A DNA stretch of 64,000 nt, from contig NZ_CP023275.1 in NCBI RefSeq assembly GCF_002309535.1, forward strand, positions 2,294,001 through 2,358,000, written 5' to 3'. Shown in pieces: positions 17,428 through 26,445 of this stretch (within the stretch, counting starts at the first letter, position 1; the number at the start of each line of letters is the position of its first letter). The stretch comes from Sulfurospirillum diekertiae. GTDB taxonomy: Bacteria; Campylobacterota; Campylobacteria; Campylobacterales; Sulfurospirillaceae. The notes beneath the pieces are model-generated. The model was not told the DNA's origin. It saw only the letters and a program-made list of their open reading frames with translations, and made no database searches. The position numbers and the translations under genes were made by a program.

Positions 17428-17856
17428 TTACTTTACCTCTACTTTAACTTGCGCTGTATGTGGATGCTCACTACCGGCATAAACTTTTAGCTTTTTGATC
17501 ATCTCTTTAGCAAGATTTGTTTTAGGTAACATGCCTCTTACCGCAAGTCTGTACAATTTCGCTGGGTTGTTGTTCAAAAGATCACCCAATTTTTCAGTTT
17601 TAACACCACCGAAATATCCTGTGTGTCTGTGATACAATTTTGTGTCTAATTTTGTTCCACTAAACTCTACTTTTTCCGCATTGATGATAATAACGAAATC
17701 GCCACAATCAACATTGGGAGTAAAATAAGGTTTATGTTTGCCTCTGAGCAGTGTTGCTACTTCTGTAAGGACTTTACCAAATCTCTTACCAGCAGCATCC
17801 ACTACGATCCAGTCGCGTTTAACTTCGCTTGGCTTAATCGCTTGTGTAGCTTTCAT
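17428..17856 (-). CDS. rplM: 50S ribosomal protein L13
   Basis: 142 residues, full length. L13 signatures [44 protein letters not shown] and [20 protein letters not shown] [17 protein letters not shown] are present. First gene of the pair with rpsI; the short gap to addA (17857-17937) holds the presumed promoter. Confidence 0.98.
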   Translation of the reverse strand: MKATQAIKPSEVKRDWIVVDAAGKRFGKVLTEVATLLRGKHKPYFTPNVDCGDFVIIINAEKVEFSGTKLDTKLYHRHTGYFGGVKTEKLGDLLNNNPAKLYRLAVRGMLPKTNLAKEMIKKLKVYAGSEHPHTAQVKVEVK

Positions 17857-17937
17857 CTGTCATAACCTTTGACGTATTTATTTAACGAAGTGCAAGTGTA
17901 ATCAAAATATACTTAAATACTACTTAAATTAAGTGTA

Positions 17938-20661
17938 CTATAAGCTTTTAAGAAGCTCGATTCCATCGTTCTGTAAGTAGCAGATATACGCAGCCACCGG
18001 CAAATTATAGATCGTAGAGAGGGCTTCTTGATAGAGCTTCACCTGTGCTTGATGCTTTGCACTTTGCTTTTTTGAACTTTTATAATCCACTACGACGATA
18101 CGATCTGGAAATTCAAGCAAAAGATCAATCTGCTTACGCTCTTTTTGGTAAATCAACGGTTGTTCTTTGGATATTTTTGCCCCCTCGATCAAATCCAAAA
18201 AGGCTTTACAAGAAATGAGTTTTTCGCCTCTTTGATAGATCGCTTGCAAGGTTGACTCATCCAACAGTGGCGCAAAACGGTTTTGCAGCGCGATGTAAGC
18301 CCTCTTTAGCGAAGATTCATCAAAACTATCCAGCATCTCCAACAAATAGTGCTGTGCAATACCAAAGGTAATCGAAGCGATCTCAGCGCTTTCATTCTCA
18401 TCCTCAGATGTACTCGCCACCTCTTGAGCGCCATAACGCTTAGGCTGGTAGACACTCATGGTGCTTGGAATGACGATAGTCTCTTTGGTTGAAACACCTA
18501 TCACGCCTCGCTCTGTTGTGCTTAACTCCAACATCTCAAACGCACTGTTTTGCGCTTTGGCACACACAAACAAGGAACGTTTGGCTCTCGTAAAAGCGAC
18601 ATAAAGCGCATTGAGTCTATCTTCATGCATTAAAACACTCTCGTGCTCTTTGGCTTTGGCATAGACTGCATCGACCGATTCTCTGCCACCCATAGTAAGG
18701 TAAAGCCCTTTGATGTCGACTTCATCGTAGCTAAATAAAAGCGTATCGCTTCGATTGTTGTCACGACTCAAACGATCACACACGATGACATGCTCAAACT
18801 CTAAGCCTTTGGATTTGTGAACGGTCAAAACACGCAAACCATCCACATCTTCGCTTTTGGCTTCATCGCTCAGTTCATCCAGAGCAAATAAAAAGCTCTC
18901 AATCTCGTCGTAACGACTCGCAACTTCTAAGAAACTGAGCAGATCCACACTGCCATCAAACAGCCCGTAGGTTTTGATGATTTTCTGAACGAATACCAAA
19001 GGAGTTGCATCTAAATCCCAACCGCTTTTGGAAAGCGGTGTTTCCCACGTCCTGCCGCATAGCACAAGGAATTCTGCTTTGTAGAGTTCATCGCCAAAGT
19101 AGAGGTGTTTCAGTAGCGCAATAATGGCCTTGATAGAGCGAACTTCAATGAGTTTCAGCGTCGCCTCAAGTCTTACATGTAAAGCGGGAAACTGCTCTTG
19201 CACAAGCTCTTTAAAGACTTTTGCATCTTTGTTGGTATGCACCAACAGCGCAATGTCTTTAGGCTTGACACCCTGTTTTAGAAGCATTGAAATCGCTTCT
19301 AAAACAGAAGGCTCAATCATTTCTTCAATGCGTACATTGATATACCCCTCACCCGTGGCTTTGGCAACCTTTTGTGGCTCATACCCTTTGATTTTACATG
19401 TAAAGATTTCATTGACAAAATTCACGACCTGCTCGGTACTTCGGTAATTGGTATCAAGCGCATTGACGTCTAAATGCAAACTCTTTTTGGCATACCTAAA
19501 CAACTCTTTAGCCCCGCCACGAAAACGGTAGATCGACTGCTTCACATCGCCCACAAAAAAGAGTGTTTTAAAGTCTTTCACTCCCTGCCCAGAACGTATC
19601 TCTTCAATAAGTGGCAAAAGAATCTGATACTGCACAATGCTCGTGTCTTGAAACTCGTCGATGAGCAGATGTTCAATGACACCATCCAAGCGAAAATAGA
19701 GAAAATCTTTGCTGATCTCTTGGCGCAAAAGGGTGTAGAGCAGATTGGTCACGTCATCAAACCGAAGTTCACCGTACTCACCCATCAAAGCTCTGAGGCT
19801 CTCATCGTAGATCGCAAAAAGTTTGCCCAGTTGCCCTAAAAAGTACGCTTCTTTGGCATTGACATGCTTATTTAAAGCCTGCTTGAGCTCACGTAAAAGT
19901 ATATCGGTTGTCCCATTGGCATATTTTTTATAGTCCCAATACCCAAAATCGTCTCGCTCTAGATACTTTTTGGAAAGCAAGTCCCCTAATGTCTCTGCTT
20001 TAAGCGTCTTAAGTCCACGATCGGAAAGCCCACACTGCTCAAAATAGTCTCGTATCTGCCCTAAAATATCCAAACACGGTTTTAAAGAGGGGTAATGCCC
20101 TTCATCCAATGTGCTGATGTCCAGTTCTGATTTTTTTTGATAAAGCGTATCTAGTAGGCTAAAAAGATCGCCCAGTTTTTTATCTTCGTTGATGCTAAAA
20201 GCGATTAAGGCATTGTAGAGATTTTTGCTTTTACACCCTTTGATGAAACGCTCCACCAGCTCCTCATCGAGCCCATTTTGCCCTACTTTAAAGTCAGGTT
20301 GCAAGCCTACATGTAAGGCAAAATGGCGCAAAATCAAGGAGAAAAAAGAGTCCAGCGTTGAAATCTTGATGTCCGCTTGAAGCAACGTCTGCATCACGCG
20401 CTCTTTCTCAAAGAGTAACGCCTCTTTTGATTTGCCCGTTTGCACGCAAATCGCCTCTAATTCATCTTTGTCTTCAAGGTGTTTGAGCGTCTCAAAAATG
20501 CGCGTTTTCATCTCCGCCGCCGATTTGTTCGTAAACGTCAGTGCCACGATCTTTTGTGGATTGGCGCCCATAAACAAAAGTGAAAGGTAGCGAACGCTCA
20601 GCGCAAAGGTTTTGCCACTGCCTGCACTGGCTTCAAGGGCTAAATAAGAACTCAAATTCAT
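17938..20661 (-). CDS. addA: AddA-like helicase-nuclease (UvrD/RecB family)
   Basis: 907 residues. SF1 helicase motifs in order: Walker A EASAGSGKT (about 9-17), LTFTNKSAAEMKTR, LIDEFQDTS (motif II, near 330), GDVKQSIYRFRG, LDTNYRS, LTVHKSKGLEFEHVIVCD (near 620) and LYVAFTRAKRSL. The C-terminal nuclease domain shows the PD-(D/E)XK core QIDLLLEF...VVDYKSSK (about 858-875). With AddB it would process double-strand ends for RecA-dependent repair. It overlaps addB by four bases (ATGA), so the two are coupled. Shorter than Bacillus AddA, as is usual in this group. Confidence 0.9.
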   Translation of the reverse strand: MNLSSYLALEASAGSGKTFALSVRYLSLLFMGANPQKIVALTFTNKSAAEMKTRIFETLKHLEDKDELEAICVQTGKSKEALLFEKERVMQTLLQADIKISTLDSFFSLILRHFALHVGLQPDFKVGQNGLDEELVERFIKGCKSKNLYNALIAFSINEDKKLGDLFSLLDTLYQKKSELDISTLDEGHYPSLKPCLDILGQIRDYFEQCGLSDRGLKTLKAETLGDLLSKKYLERDDFGYWDYKKYANGTTDILLRELKQALNKHVNAKEAYFLGQLGKLFAIYDESLRALMGEYGELRFDDVTNLLYTLLRQEISKDFLYFRLDGVIEHLLIDEFQDTSIVQYQILLPLIEEIRSGQGVKDFKTLFFVGDVKQSIYRFRGGAKELFRYAKKSLHLDVNALDTNYRSTEQVVNFVNEIFTCKIKGYEPQKVAKATGEGYINVRIEEMIEPSVLEAISMLLKQGVKPKDIALLVHTNKDAKVFKELVQEQFPALHVRLEATLKLIEVRSIKAIIALLKHLYFGDELYKAEFLVLCGRTWETPLSKSGWDLDATPLVFVQKIIKTYGLFDGSVDLLSFLEVASRYDEIESFLFALDELSDEAKSEDVDGLRVLTVHKSKGLEFEHVIVCDRLSRDNNRSDTLLFSYDEVDIKGLYLTMGGRESVDAVYAKAKEHESVLMHEDRLNALYVAFTRAKRSLFVCAKAQNSAFEMLELSTTERGVIGVSTKETIVIPSTMSVYQPKRYGAQEVASTSEDENESAEIASITFGIAQHYLLEMLDSFDESSLKRAYIALQNRFAPLLDESTLQAIYQRGEKLISCKAFLDLIEGAKISKEQPLIYQKERKQIDLLLEFPDRIVVVDYKSSKKQSAKHQAQVKLYQEALSTIYNLPVAAYICYLQNDGIELLKSL

Positions 20662-23006
20662 ATCTGCTCCTCACGTCCGCACAACTGTACGTAAGGGCAA
20701 AGCCTGCAATGTTTAATTTCCTCGCAGAGTTCATACCCATTGATCGGTTTGGAGAACTCCTGTAACTTTAAATGTAAAAGCGCTTTCTTCTCTTCGAGGA
20801 AGTTTTCGCTCACTAAAACGCCTTCTTTAAGGTCGTAATAATAAACGCCACCAACCTTGCCTAAAGCGCTTGCGATAAACGCGTAAAAGACCAACTGAAA
20901 ATCGGTGGTACTCTCCAAGGAGCGCTCGTTTGTTGTCGGCAATTTCCCGCTTTTATAGTCGATGATAAAGAGCTCATCTCTTTTTTGATCGATACGGTCA
21001 ATCTGCCCTTCTAACATAAAACCCTCATACGGTACGGCATGCACAAACTCTTTTTTGAAAACGCGAAAACCCTCTTCAAAACGATTGATTTCATTTTGCA
21101 TAAAAGGACGGAGCTTTTGAAGCCATACATCAACAAAGTAGCCCCAGACTTCATGGTGATTGTTCTCTTTCAAAAGCGTTTCAAGTTTGGCACAAAGGCT
21201 TTTTTCTTCCATTAGCACTTCATCGCAAATCGCATCTTCAAGTACTTTGTGAAGCGTTAAACCAATCACTTGCTCATCAATCTTAGTGCTTGGCATCTTC
21301 GCCTCTTTAAGCCTTTGGATGTAACGAAAGTAAAACTGACGTTTACATGTAAGCAGCGTTTTGAGCTTGGTGGCTGAAAGAGGAAACGCTTTAAGATCGT
21401 AGGGCGCGTCAATGAACGGCTGATCGTAAAGATTTTTAGGCGCATTGAGCTCAAACAGAAGCGGTTGCAGTGCTTTTTCATCTGCCATTGTGTTCGTATT
21501 AAAGCCAAGCTCATCCAAAAAGCGTGAAGGCATTGAGGTCTCATTTTTGACATAAGCGATAGCGATTTTCTGCGCACGAGAAAAGAGCTGATGGTAGTAA
21601 TAACGTTGCAAATTCTCGCGATCTCTTTTGGTCGGAAGTCCTGCATGTGCCCTCACAGCCGAGGAGAGAAAAAGGTCTTTTTGACTCCGCTTTGGGACAA
21701 ACTCATCGTTGAAATCTAAGACGATCACCCCTTTATAGCTCACTCCTCTGGTTTCTAACACACCTAAAACAGTGACCTTGCCACCCCTAACATCATCTTG
21801 GCTCAGTACGGCAAGACGGTTTAAAAAGAGTTTTGTTACCTGCTCAAAGCGAAGCGCAGGAGCATGTTTTAAAAAGTGCGTGAAAGCAAAAAAGGCTTCT
21901 TGAAAGAGAGGATTTTTCTGTTCTTTCGCATCGAAAGCGAGGAGCTTTTCAAAGAAATTCATTGCCGTTTCAGGGGAGATTTTTTGATGCCAAATCTCTT
22001 TACATGTAACCATAATTTCGGGTTCAATCTTTAAGCGAGCAAGACGAAGATGGTCTTCGATTTCGTCGTTTCGCATCGCTTTTTCAATCGCACTCAGTCC
22101 CTGATAAAACTGGCTTTGCTTGAGGCTTATGCCCATCGCGAAGTTGAGATTGTGCCACGTATCAAAAGGGCGCAACACTTCGGCAAAGCGTTCATCGGGT
22201 AAAATCACCACAATCTCTTCGGGACTCAAACCCTCTTCCACAAACTGTGCAATCGCACTTTGTACATAGCCTATTTGCGCCAGCCGTGAGGAAAAACCAT
22301 AGACTTGAATATCCCGTTTGGAAGTATTGTGAGGCTTTACATGTAAAATCTCTTTCGTGGAGAGATTGATCTCATAGGTCTGATTTTGTTCTAAAATGAT
22401 GCCAAGTTCGGCAAAAACTGCAACCATTTTTTGATTGTAAGCACTCATCGTAACGTTTACATGTAAAGGTATCAGCGCTGCTATTTGGGTAAGAAGTTCC
22501 ACTTCAAAACGGCTCAGAAACCCTTCTAAATGAATACGAACTTCCCCTAAAGAGTAAATATAAGGCTCATTGAGCTCATAGCATTCGGGAAGTGTGATAC
22601 GATCGTACAGCGCGTGCTTAGAGAGAAGCGCTTTATAGTGCTTAAGCAAGGTTTGTAAGACCTCTAAATGCTCAGCGTAGTGCTCATAGGTATCAGCACT
22701 TAACAAAGCATCCAGTGCGACTTTTTCATGGCTGAGTTCTTCAAAAAAACGAAAGAGGTAGGAGGAGTTTTTCAAAAAAGTAAAAAATTCACGCTCAATG
22801 TACAAAAGCTCAAACTTGGTAAAGCGTGAAGCTTCTTGCATCAAAAGAACACGCATATCGTCATCAACTAAGGAATGATGAGGCACTAAGACAGCTTTTT
22901 GCTCAAGTTCTGCAATGGTAATAGCTTTGGGAAGAAGCGTATTAGCATCTAAAAATGTGTCATAAAAGGAGCGTACAGCACGACTCGTTGCAAAAACTTC
23001 TAACAT
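20658..23006 (-). CDS. addB: AddB-like nuclease subunit, PD-(D/E)XK with Fe-S cluster
   Basis: 782 residues. The C-terminal nuclease has Gln-Ile-Asp-Arg and IDYKSGK (GQIDRIDQKRDELFIIDYKSGKLP, about 665-690). A cysteine in LLTCKRQFYFRYIQ plus the final C-x2-C-x5-C (HCRLCPYVQLC) match the 4Fe-4S staple of AddB nucleases. The N-terminal part is helicase-like but lacks a canonical Walker A, as expected for the scanning subunit. Five palindrome copies lie in the addBA pair, giving LHVK, LHVN and TCK peptides. Confidence 0.88.
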   Translation of the reverse strand: MLEVFATSRAVRSFYDTFLDANTLLPKAITIAELEQKAVLVPHHSLVDDDMRVLLMQEASRFTKFELLYIEREFFTFLKNSSYLFRFFEELSHEKVALDALLSADTYEHYAEHLEVLQTLLKHYKALLSKHALYDRITLPECYELNEPYIYSLGEVRIHLEGFLSRFEVELLTQIAALIPLHVNVTMSAYNQKMVAVFAELGIILEQNQTYEINLSTKEILHVKPHNTSKRDIQVYGFSSRLAQIGYVQSAIAQFVEEGLSPEEIVVILPDERFAEVLRPFDTWHNLNFAMGISLKQSQFYQGLSAIEKAMRNDEIEDHLRLARLKIEPEIMVTCKEIWHQKISPETAMNFFEKLLAFDAKEQKNPLFQEAFFAFTHFLKHAPALRFEQVTKLFLNRLAVLSQDDVRGGKVTVLGVLETRGVSYKGVIVLDFNDEFVPKRSQKDLFLSSAVRAHAGLPTKRDRENLQRYYYHQLFSRAQKIAIAYVKNETSMPSRFLDELGFNTNTMADEKALQPLLFELNAPKNLYDQPFIDAPYDLKAFPLSATKLKTLLTCKRQFYFRYIQRLKEAKMPSTKIDEQVIGLTLHKVLEDAICDEVLMEEKSLCAKLETLLKENNHHEVWGYFVDVWLQKLRPFMQNEINRFEEGFRVFKKEFVHAVPYEGFMLEGQIDRIDQKRDELFIIDYKSGKLPTTNERSLESTTDFQLVFYAFIASALGKVGGVYYYDLKEGVLVSENFLEEKKALLHLKLQEFSKPINGYELCEEIKHCRLCPYVQLCGREEQI

Positions 23007-23139
23007 CTTCCCTCTTTATTTTAATTCTTGACACGCTTTTAGAGCAAAGCTCAAAAACTACGTTAACACTAAGTTTTCCTAGACGCAATGCCCGAGCACC
23101 ATTGGTACTTTTTTGCAAAGTGACCTTGTAAAAGGGACT

Positions 23140-23145
23140 ATTATA
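23140..23145 (-). promoter_or_regulatory. -10 box of the addBA operon
   Basis: Minus-strand TATAAT inside TGTTATAATAGTCCC, giving a leader of about 125 nt before the addB ATG at 23006. The leader includes a small GAGC-TTT-GCTC hairpin and no convincing gene. Confidence 0.55.
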
Positions 23146-23191
23146 ACAAAGGAAAGATTTGAGAAGAATTTTTATATCAAAATGAAAGAAA

Positions 23192-23221
23192 ACGGTAAGA
23201 TCACACAACCGATCTTACCGT
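23192..23221 (-). terminator. Terminator of the cbb3 oxidase operon
   Basis: Perfect 11-bp stem (23192-23202 with 23211-23221, ACGGTAAGATC) with an 8-nt loop; on the minus strand it is followed by TTTTCTTTCATTTT. It lies 25 bp after the fixH-like stop. Confidence 0.8.
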
Positions 23222-23246
23222 AGGTTATTAAGGGAGAAAGGGGAAA

Positions 23247-23741
23247 CTACTGTGCTGCATAGGCTTCATTTTTATGATAGCCCTTAAATTCACCTAGTTC
23301 TATTTTACTCAAAATCTGCCAACGACCCGGTTTATTAATTTCAAAAGGTCCAAAGGTATAATTGCCATTTTCTACCTTAGAAGGTAATAACTGCTTATTA
23401 TCCTTATTGCTATCAGGGCGAGAGAGCATCATTATAATATTTGCATTATTAACGGCTACTCCACTTTTATCGGTGAGCTTTAACGTAATGCTATTTTGTC
23501 CTATTACAAATTTTTCTGTGGAATAGGCAAGATCAAATTTAGTATCAAACTTTTCCTGTAATGCCATAATTTCATTAATATTATTCTCAACCTTTTGATA
23601 TTTTTCCATATAAAAGGTATCCATCTCAACAGGATTATCAATAGCAATTTTAATGGTATAAGCACACCCAATCACACATCCAATAATCATACCGATAACT
23701 ACATGAGGATAGTAGGTACGTTCACTTTTCACTTTGTCCAC
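23247..23741 (-). CDS. fixH: FixH-family protein
   Basis: 164 residues. One N-terminal membrane helix (about 14-34) anchors a periplasmic beta-sandwich domain (NSITLKLTDKSGVAVNNANIIMMLSRPDS...GNYTFGPFEINKPGRWQI), the FixH/CcoH-type layout. Family members assist assembly or copper delivery of cbb3 oxidase. It is last gene of the cco operon, overlaps the upstream TPM-like gene by 20 bp and is followed by a terminator. CcoG, CcoI and CcoS are not in the window. Confidence 0.8.
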   Translation of the reverse strand: MDKVKSERTYYPHVVIGMIIGCVIGCAYTIKIAIDNPVEMDTFYMEKYQKVENNINEIMALQEKFDTKFDLAYSTEKFVIGQNSITLKLTDKSGVAVNNANIIMMLSRPDSNKDNKQLLPSKVENGNYTFGPFEINKPGRWQILSKIELGEFKGYHKNEAYAAQ

Positions 23742-24342
23742 GGCTTTTTATCCTTTTATAAATGATGAGTATTACAACAATCGCCATAAATCCATAAATC
23801 AGAAGTCTCACAATATTGATGGTAATTTTATTGGCACTGCCAATGGCACTCTCTAACTCTATTTTACGATACGCTGCGATCTCTTCAACCAATTCCGCAT
23901 AGCCATTGAGCAATGCAGGTCCAACACTCACTTCATTTTTTTTAGACGTTAGTAGTGGAATAATCGTACCATTCCATGGTAAAGGTGAGAGGAGCGCTTC
24001 ACGATCAAATTCTTTCTCAAGCCCTGCTGATTGGTATACATCTACTTTTTTTTCTGCTTGAAAAAGCGTTAAAAGCACATACGGTGTGGTTAAATTTTTG
24101 GCAAAGTTTTGCTCATATGCGAGAATATTTTCACCCTCGCCACTTTTTTTAGCAATCAAAATAACTTTTACACCACTTTTTGCAAAAAGTTCACTGCCCA
24201 TCTCTTCAATTTTCTGAGCGGTTCTCTCTTCGAGGCTATCATCATAAATGACAAATTCCTTGGCAAAAATCAACACTGGGAAAAAGGCAAGAAAGCAAAG
24301 AAGCCATAGCTTCTTTGCTTTTACATGTAACAAATTTTTCAT
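23722..24342 (-). CDS. TPM-domain-like membrane protein of the cco operon
   Basis: 206 residues from the ATG at 24342, whose first bases overlap the stop of the 33-codon gene (TAATG). A longer reading frame to 24381 exists but would overlap that gene. Signal-like helix at about 10-25 (KKLWLLCFLAFFPVLIFA), then an alpha/beta region resembling TPM_phosphatase/YgcG folds (YDDSLEERTAQKIEEMGSELFAKSGVKVILIAKKSGEG), and a C-terminal membrane helix (about 178-198). Probably a periplasmic domain held in the inner membrane. Role in oxidase assembly is inferred from position only. Confidence 0.7.
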   Translation of the reverse strand: MKNLLHVKAKKLWLLCFLAFFPVLIFAKEFVIYDDSLEERTAQKIEEMGSELFAKSGVKVILIAKKSGEGENILAYEQNFAKNLTTPYVLLTLFQAEKKVDVYQSAGLEKEFDREALLSPLPWNGTIIPLLTSKKNEVSVGPALLNGYAELVEEIAAYRKIELESAIGSANKITINIVRLLIYGFMAIVVILIIYKRIKSRGQSEK

Positions 24343-24443
24343 TAACCGATGAACAAATGGTGTGGCGTTAATACAGCCCATACCGATACTGCTGCTAGTA
24401 TAACTAAACCTAGAACAATCACTTTATCCATAATTTCAGCCAT
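24342..24443 (-). CDS. 33-residue membrane protein in the cco operon
   Basis: ATG at 24443 preceded by GGAGTATAAC; protein MAEIMDKVIVLGLVILAAVS followed by VWAVLTPHHLFIG. One membrane helix (about 7-25) with a short polar end on each side. The stop overlaps the ATG of the next gene (TAATG), and the start lies 10 bp after the DUF4006 stop. Good ribosome site, tight coupling and a clean helix argue that it is real. It is too short for usual gene callers. It could be a small oxidase-associated subunit; this is inference. Confidence 0.7.
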   Translation of the reverse strand: MAEIMDKVIVLGLVILAAVSVWAVLTPHHLFIG

Positions 24444-24453
24444 GTTATACTCC

Positions 24454-24666
24454 TTATTTTGCTATAACTTTTTGATTCGCATTCGCAGCATCTCTCATTT
24501 GAAGTGCTTGCGGATCCGTAATCTTATAAGGTTTATCAGCAACTGCTTGTTGTGCCTTTAATCCAAAGAATGTTAATACCCCAAGAATAGAGAGCAACAA
24601 TACTGTTGCAATCAACATTCCTGTAATACCATTAAGTCCAAAGACGTTTCGATTTGTATTTTCCAT
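24454..24666 (-). CDS. DUF4006 family protein
   Basis: 70 residues with one membrane helix (about 14-36, GMLIATVLLLSILGVLTFFGL) and a soluble C-terminal tail. Matches the small DUF4006 family that I know only next to ccoP in Campylobacterota. Position right after ccoP suggests a role in cbb3 oxidase assembly or stability. Confidence 0.85.
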   Translation of the reverse strand: MENTNRNVFGLNGITGMLIATVLLLSILGVLTFFGLKAQQAVADKPYKITDPQALQMRDAANANQKVIAK

Positions 24667-24676
24667 TGATGAGTCC

Positions 24677-25525
24677 TTATTTTGCTAAAGAGCTGACATA
24701 AGTGCCAACCGCTGTTTTTTGAACATTGGTTAAGCGTCCATCATTAAACTGTGGCATATTACCAATCGTTCCTTTTTTACCCAAACCAAGGACATTGACA
24801 ACAAATTTAGCATTACCATAGACGCTAAGATCTGGCGCGCTTCCAGCCATTCCTTTACCATCATCACCGTGACATGCAGCACATGTTGCCCACAGTGCTT
24901 TACCACTCTCAACAAGTGCTGGATTGCTACTTTTTTTAACTACAGAAACTTCTTGCATTACATACGCTGCAACGGCTTTGGCACTTTCTGCATCCAAAAG
25001 TCCAGCTGGCATCTCACCAAGAGGATAATTTGAACCTTTTGCACCACCCAGAATAGTAGCAACAATCGCTGCTTCATTACCCCATTTGGTTAAGTTCATT
25101 GCTTTTCCATTCATGCCATCACCCGTTACACCATGGCATGGTGCGCATTGTACCAAGAAAACGCCCTCACCCATTCCCATCAATGTAGCATTGTCAGGAT
25201 TTGCAAATTTACTCTCAAAATGAGTGTTGTAGCTTTTTACTTCTTGGTTATATTCACCTATTTGTGAATAACTCGCAAGAGGGTATCCAGCAAGGAAATA
25301 CCATAATCCCCATATAATAACTCCTACAAAGGAGAGTGCCCAACCAATAGGAGGTACATTTTTGTATTCTCCAATACCATCCCAATTCTCTTTTGCTAAT
25401 TCTCCGCTATTTTTATCGGTTTTCATCTGTCTTATATATTTACCAACAACAAAAATAGTGAGAATTAAAATTGCTGCTGCACCAAGCAATGATAATACGT
25501 TTACATTGTCATTCAGCCAATTCAT
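24677..25525 (-). CDS. ccoP: cbb3-type cytochrome c oxidase subunit III (diheme cytochrome c)
   Basis: 282 residues. N-terminal membrane helices (about 10-30 and 55-75, the second with GWALSFVGVIIWGLWYFLAGYPLASY), then two class I cytochrome c domains with CAPCH (near 128) and CAACH (near 217) heme sites and Met ligands in GEMPAG and GNMPQF. It carries electrons from periplasmic cytochrome c to CcoO/CcoN. Third structural subunit gene of the ccoNOQP operon. Confidence 0.97.
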   Translation of the reverse strand: MNWLNDNVNVLSLLGAAAILILTIFVVGKYIRQMKTDKNSGELAKENWDGIGEYKNVPPIGWALSFVGVIIWGLWYFLAGYPLASYSQIGEYNQEVKSYNTHFESKFANPDNATLMGMGEGVFLVQCAPCHGVTGDGMNGKAMNLTKWGNEAAIVATILGGAKGSNYPLGEMPAGLLDAESAKAVAAYVMQEVSVVKKSSNPALVESGKALWATCAACHGDDGKGMAGSAPDLSVYGNAKFVVNVLGLGKKGTIGNMPQFNDGRLTNVQKTAVGTYVSSLAK

Positions 25526-25538
25526 TTATTGCTCCTCT

Positions 25539-25748
25539 TTATTCTTTCTCTTTGTTTGATGGAGTACGGGTTTCAATTGGAGTATCGTCAATATTGTCAT
25601 GCAATGCGATATCGCCATATTGCTCATAATTTCGTGTACCTTTTTTTTCAGCCTTGTAAAGGTGATACAAATAACCATACATCATTACGACCAAAAAAAC
25701 TGTAGCTACCACATAAGCATATGCTTGAATTTCTCTAATTGTTTCCAT
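25539..25748 (-). CDS. ccoQ: cbb3-type oxidase small subunit CcoQ
   Basis: 69 residues from the ATG at 25748 (GGTGAG four bases upstream); a GTG at 25763 is possible but would overlap the ribosome site. One membrane helix (about 8-30, IQAYAYVVATVFLVVMMYGYLYHLYKAEKKG), then a polar tail. Stabilises the oxidase in other bacteria. Confidence 0.88.
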   Translation of the reverse strand: METIREIQAYAYVVATVFLVVMMYGYLYHLYKAEKKGTRNYEQYGDIALHDNIDDTPIETRTPSNKEKE

Positions 25749-25764
25749 ACTCACCGTGAACACC

Positions 25765-26430
25765 TTATTTTAAGCTATTGAGATAGGCAATGAGGGCCAC
25801 AATCTCTTTGATCTCACCGCGTTTAAATGCCTCTTTAACCTCTTGGCTTTTCATGTCTGCAACAATCAGTGCAGCTTCTTCCATGACAGCTTTTTTAGCC
25901 TCTTCATGGGTACCAAGTTTAGGCATATCAGGTTGATCGTAAGGTGTGTTGAAAACTTTTTTTACGGTCAATGCTTCTGCGTATGCTGTATCAATGTCAG
26001 CAATGTTTTTAAACATATGCTTGTACGCTGGCATAATAGAACCAGGGACAACGCTGATAGGATCAGACATATGATACTCATGCCAGTCGCTTGTTCGATA
26101 GTTTCCAACCCGCATCAAATCCGGTCCAGTTCTTTTAGAACCCCAAAGGAATGGTCTATCGTAAGCATACTCACCACTTAAAGAGTACATACCATAACGG
26201 TCTGTCTCTGATTTGAATGGACGAACCAATTGTGAATGACATGCATTACAGTCATCTTTAATGTAGACTTGACGGCCTGCTAATTGAAGTACCGTATAAG
26301 GCTTTGTACCAACGACTGGGCGTGCTGTCTCCATAAAATCAGGTAAAATTGTTACAACACCTGCATATGCAATCACCAAAAATACACCTACCGCAAAAAA
26401 GAATGGGTTTCTTTCTAACCAATGAAACAT
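25765..26430 (-). CDS. ccoO: cbb3-type oxidase subunit II (monoheme cytochrome c)
   Basis: 221 residues. N-terminal membrane anchor (about 9-29), one CNACH heme site in VYIKDDCNACHSQLVRPF (near 60) and the CcoO-typical GPDLMRVGNYRTSDWHEYHM and a Met ligand in PGSIMPAYKHM. Accepts electrons from CcoP and passes them to CcoN. Separated from ccoN by 15 bp. Confidence 0.97.
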   Translation of the reverse strand: MFHWLERNPFFFAVGVFLVIAYAGVVTILPDFMETARPVVGTKPYTVLQLAGRQVYIKDDCNACHSQLVRPFKSETDRYGMYSLSGEYAYDRPFLWGSKRTGPDLMRVGNYRTSDWHEYHMSDPISVVPGSIMPAYKHMFKNIADIDTAYAEALTVKKVFNTPYDQPDMPKLGTHEEAKKAVMEEAALIVADMKSQEVKEAFKRGEIKEIVALIAYLNSLK

Positions 26431-26445
26431 AATCCTATCCTCCTT

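Noticed and set aside
21266..21646. 126-codon minus-strand frame inside addB
   Set aside because: Out-of-frame overlap with the conserved nuclease region of addB; no independent start signal.
22960..23208. 82-codon minus-strand frame in the addB leader
   Set aside because: It starts upstream of the -10 box and overlaps the addB start out of frame; no recognizable protein.
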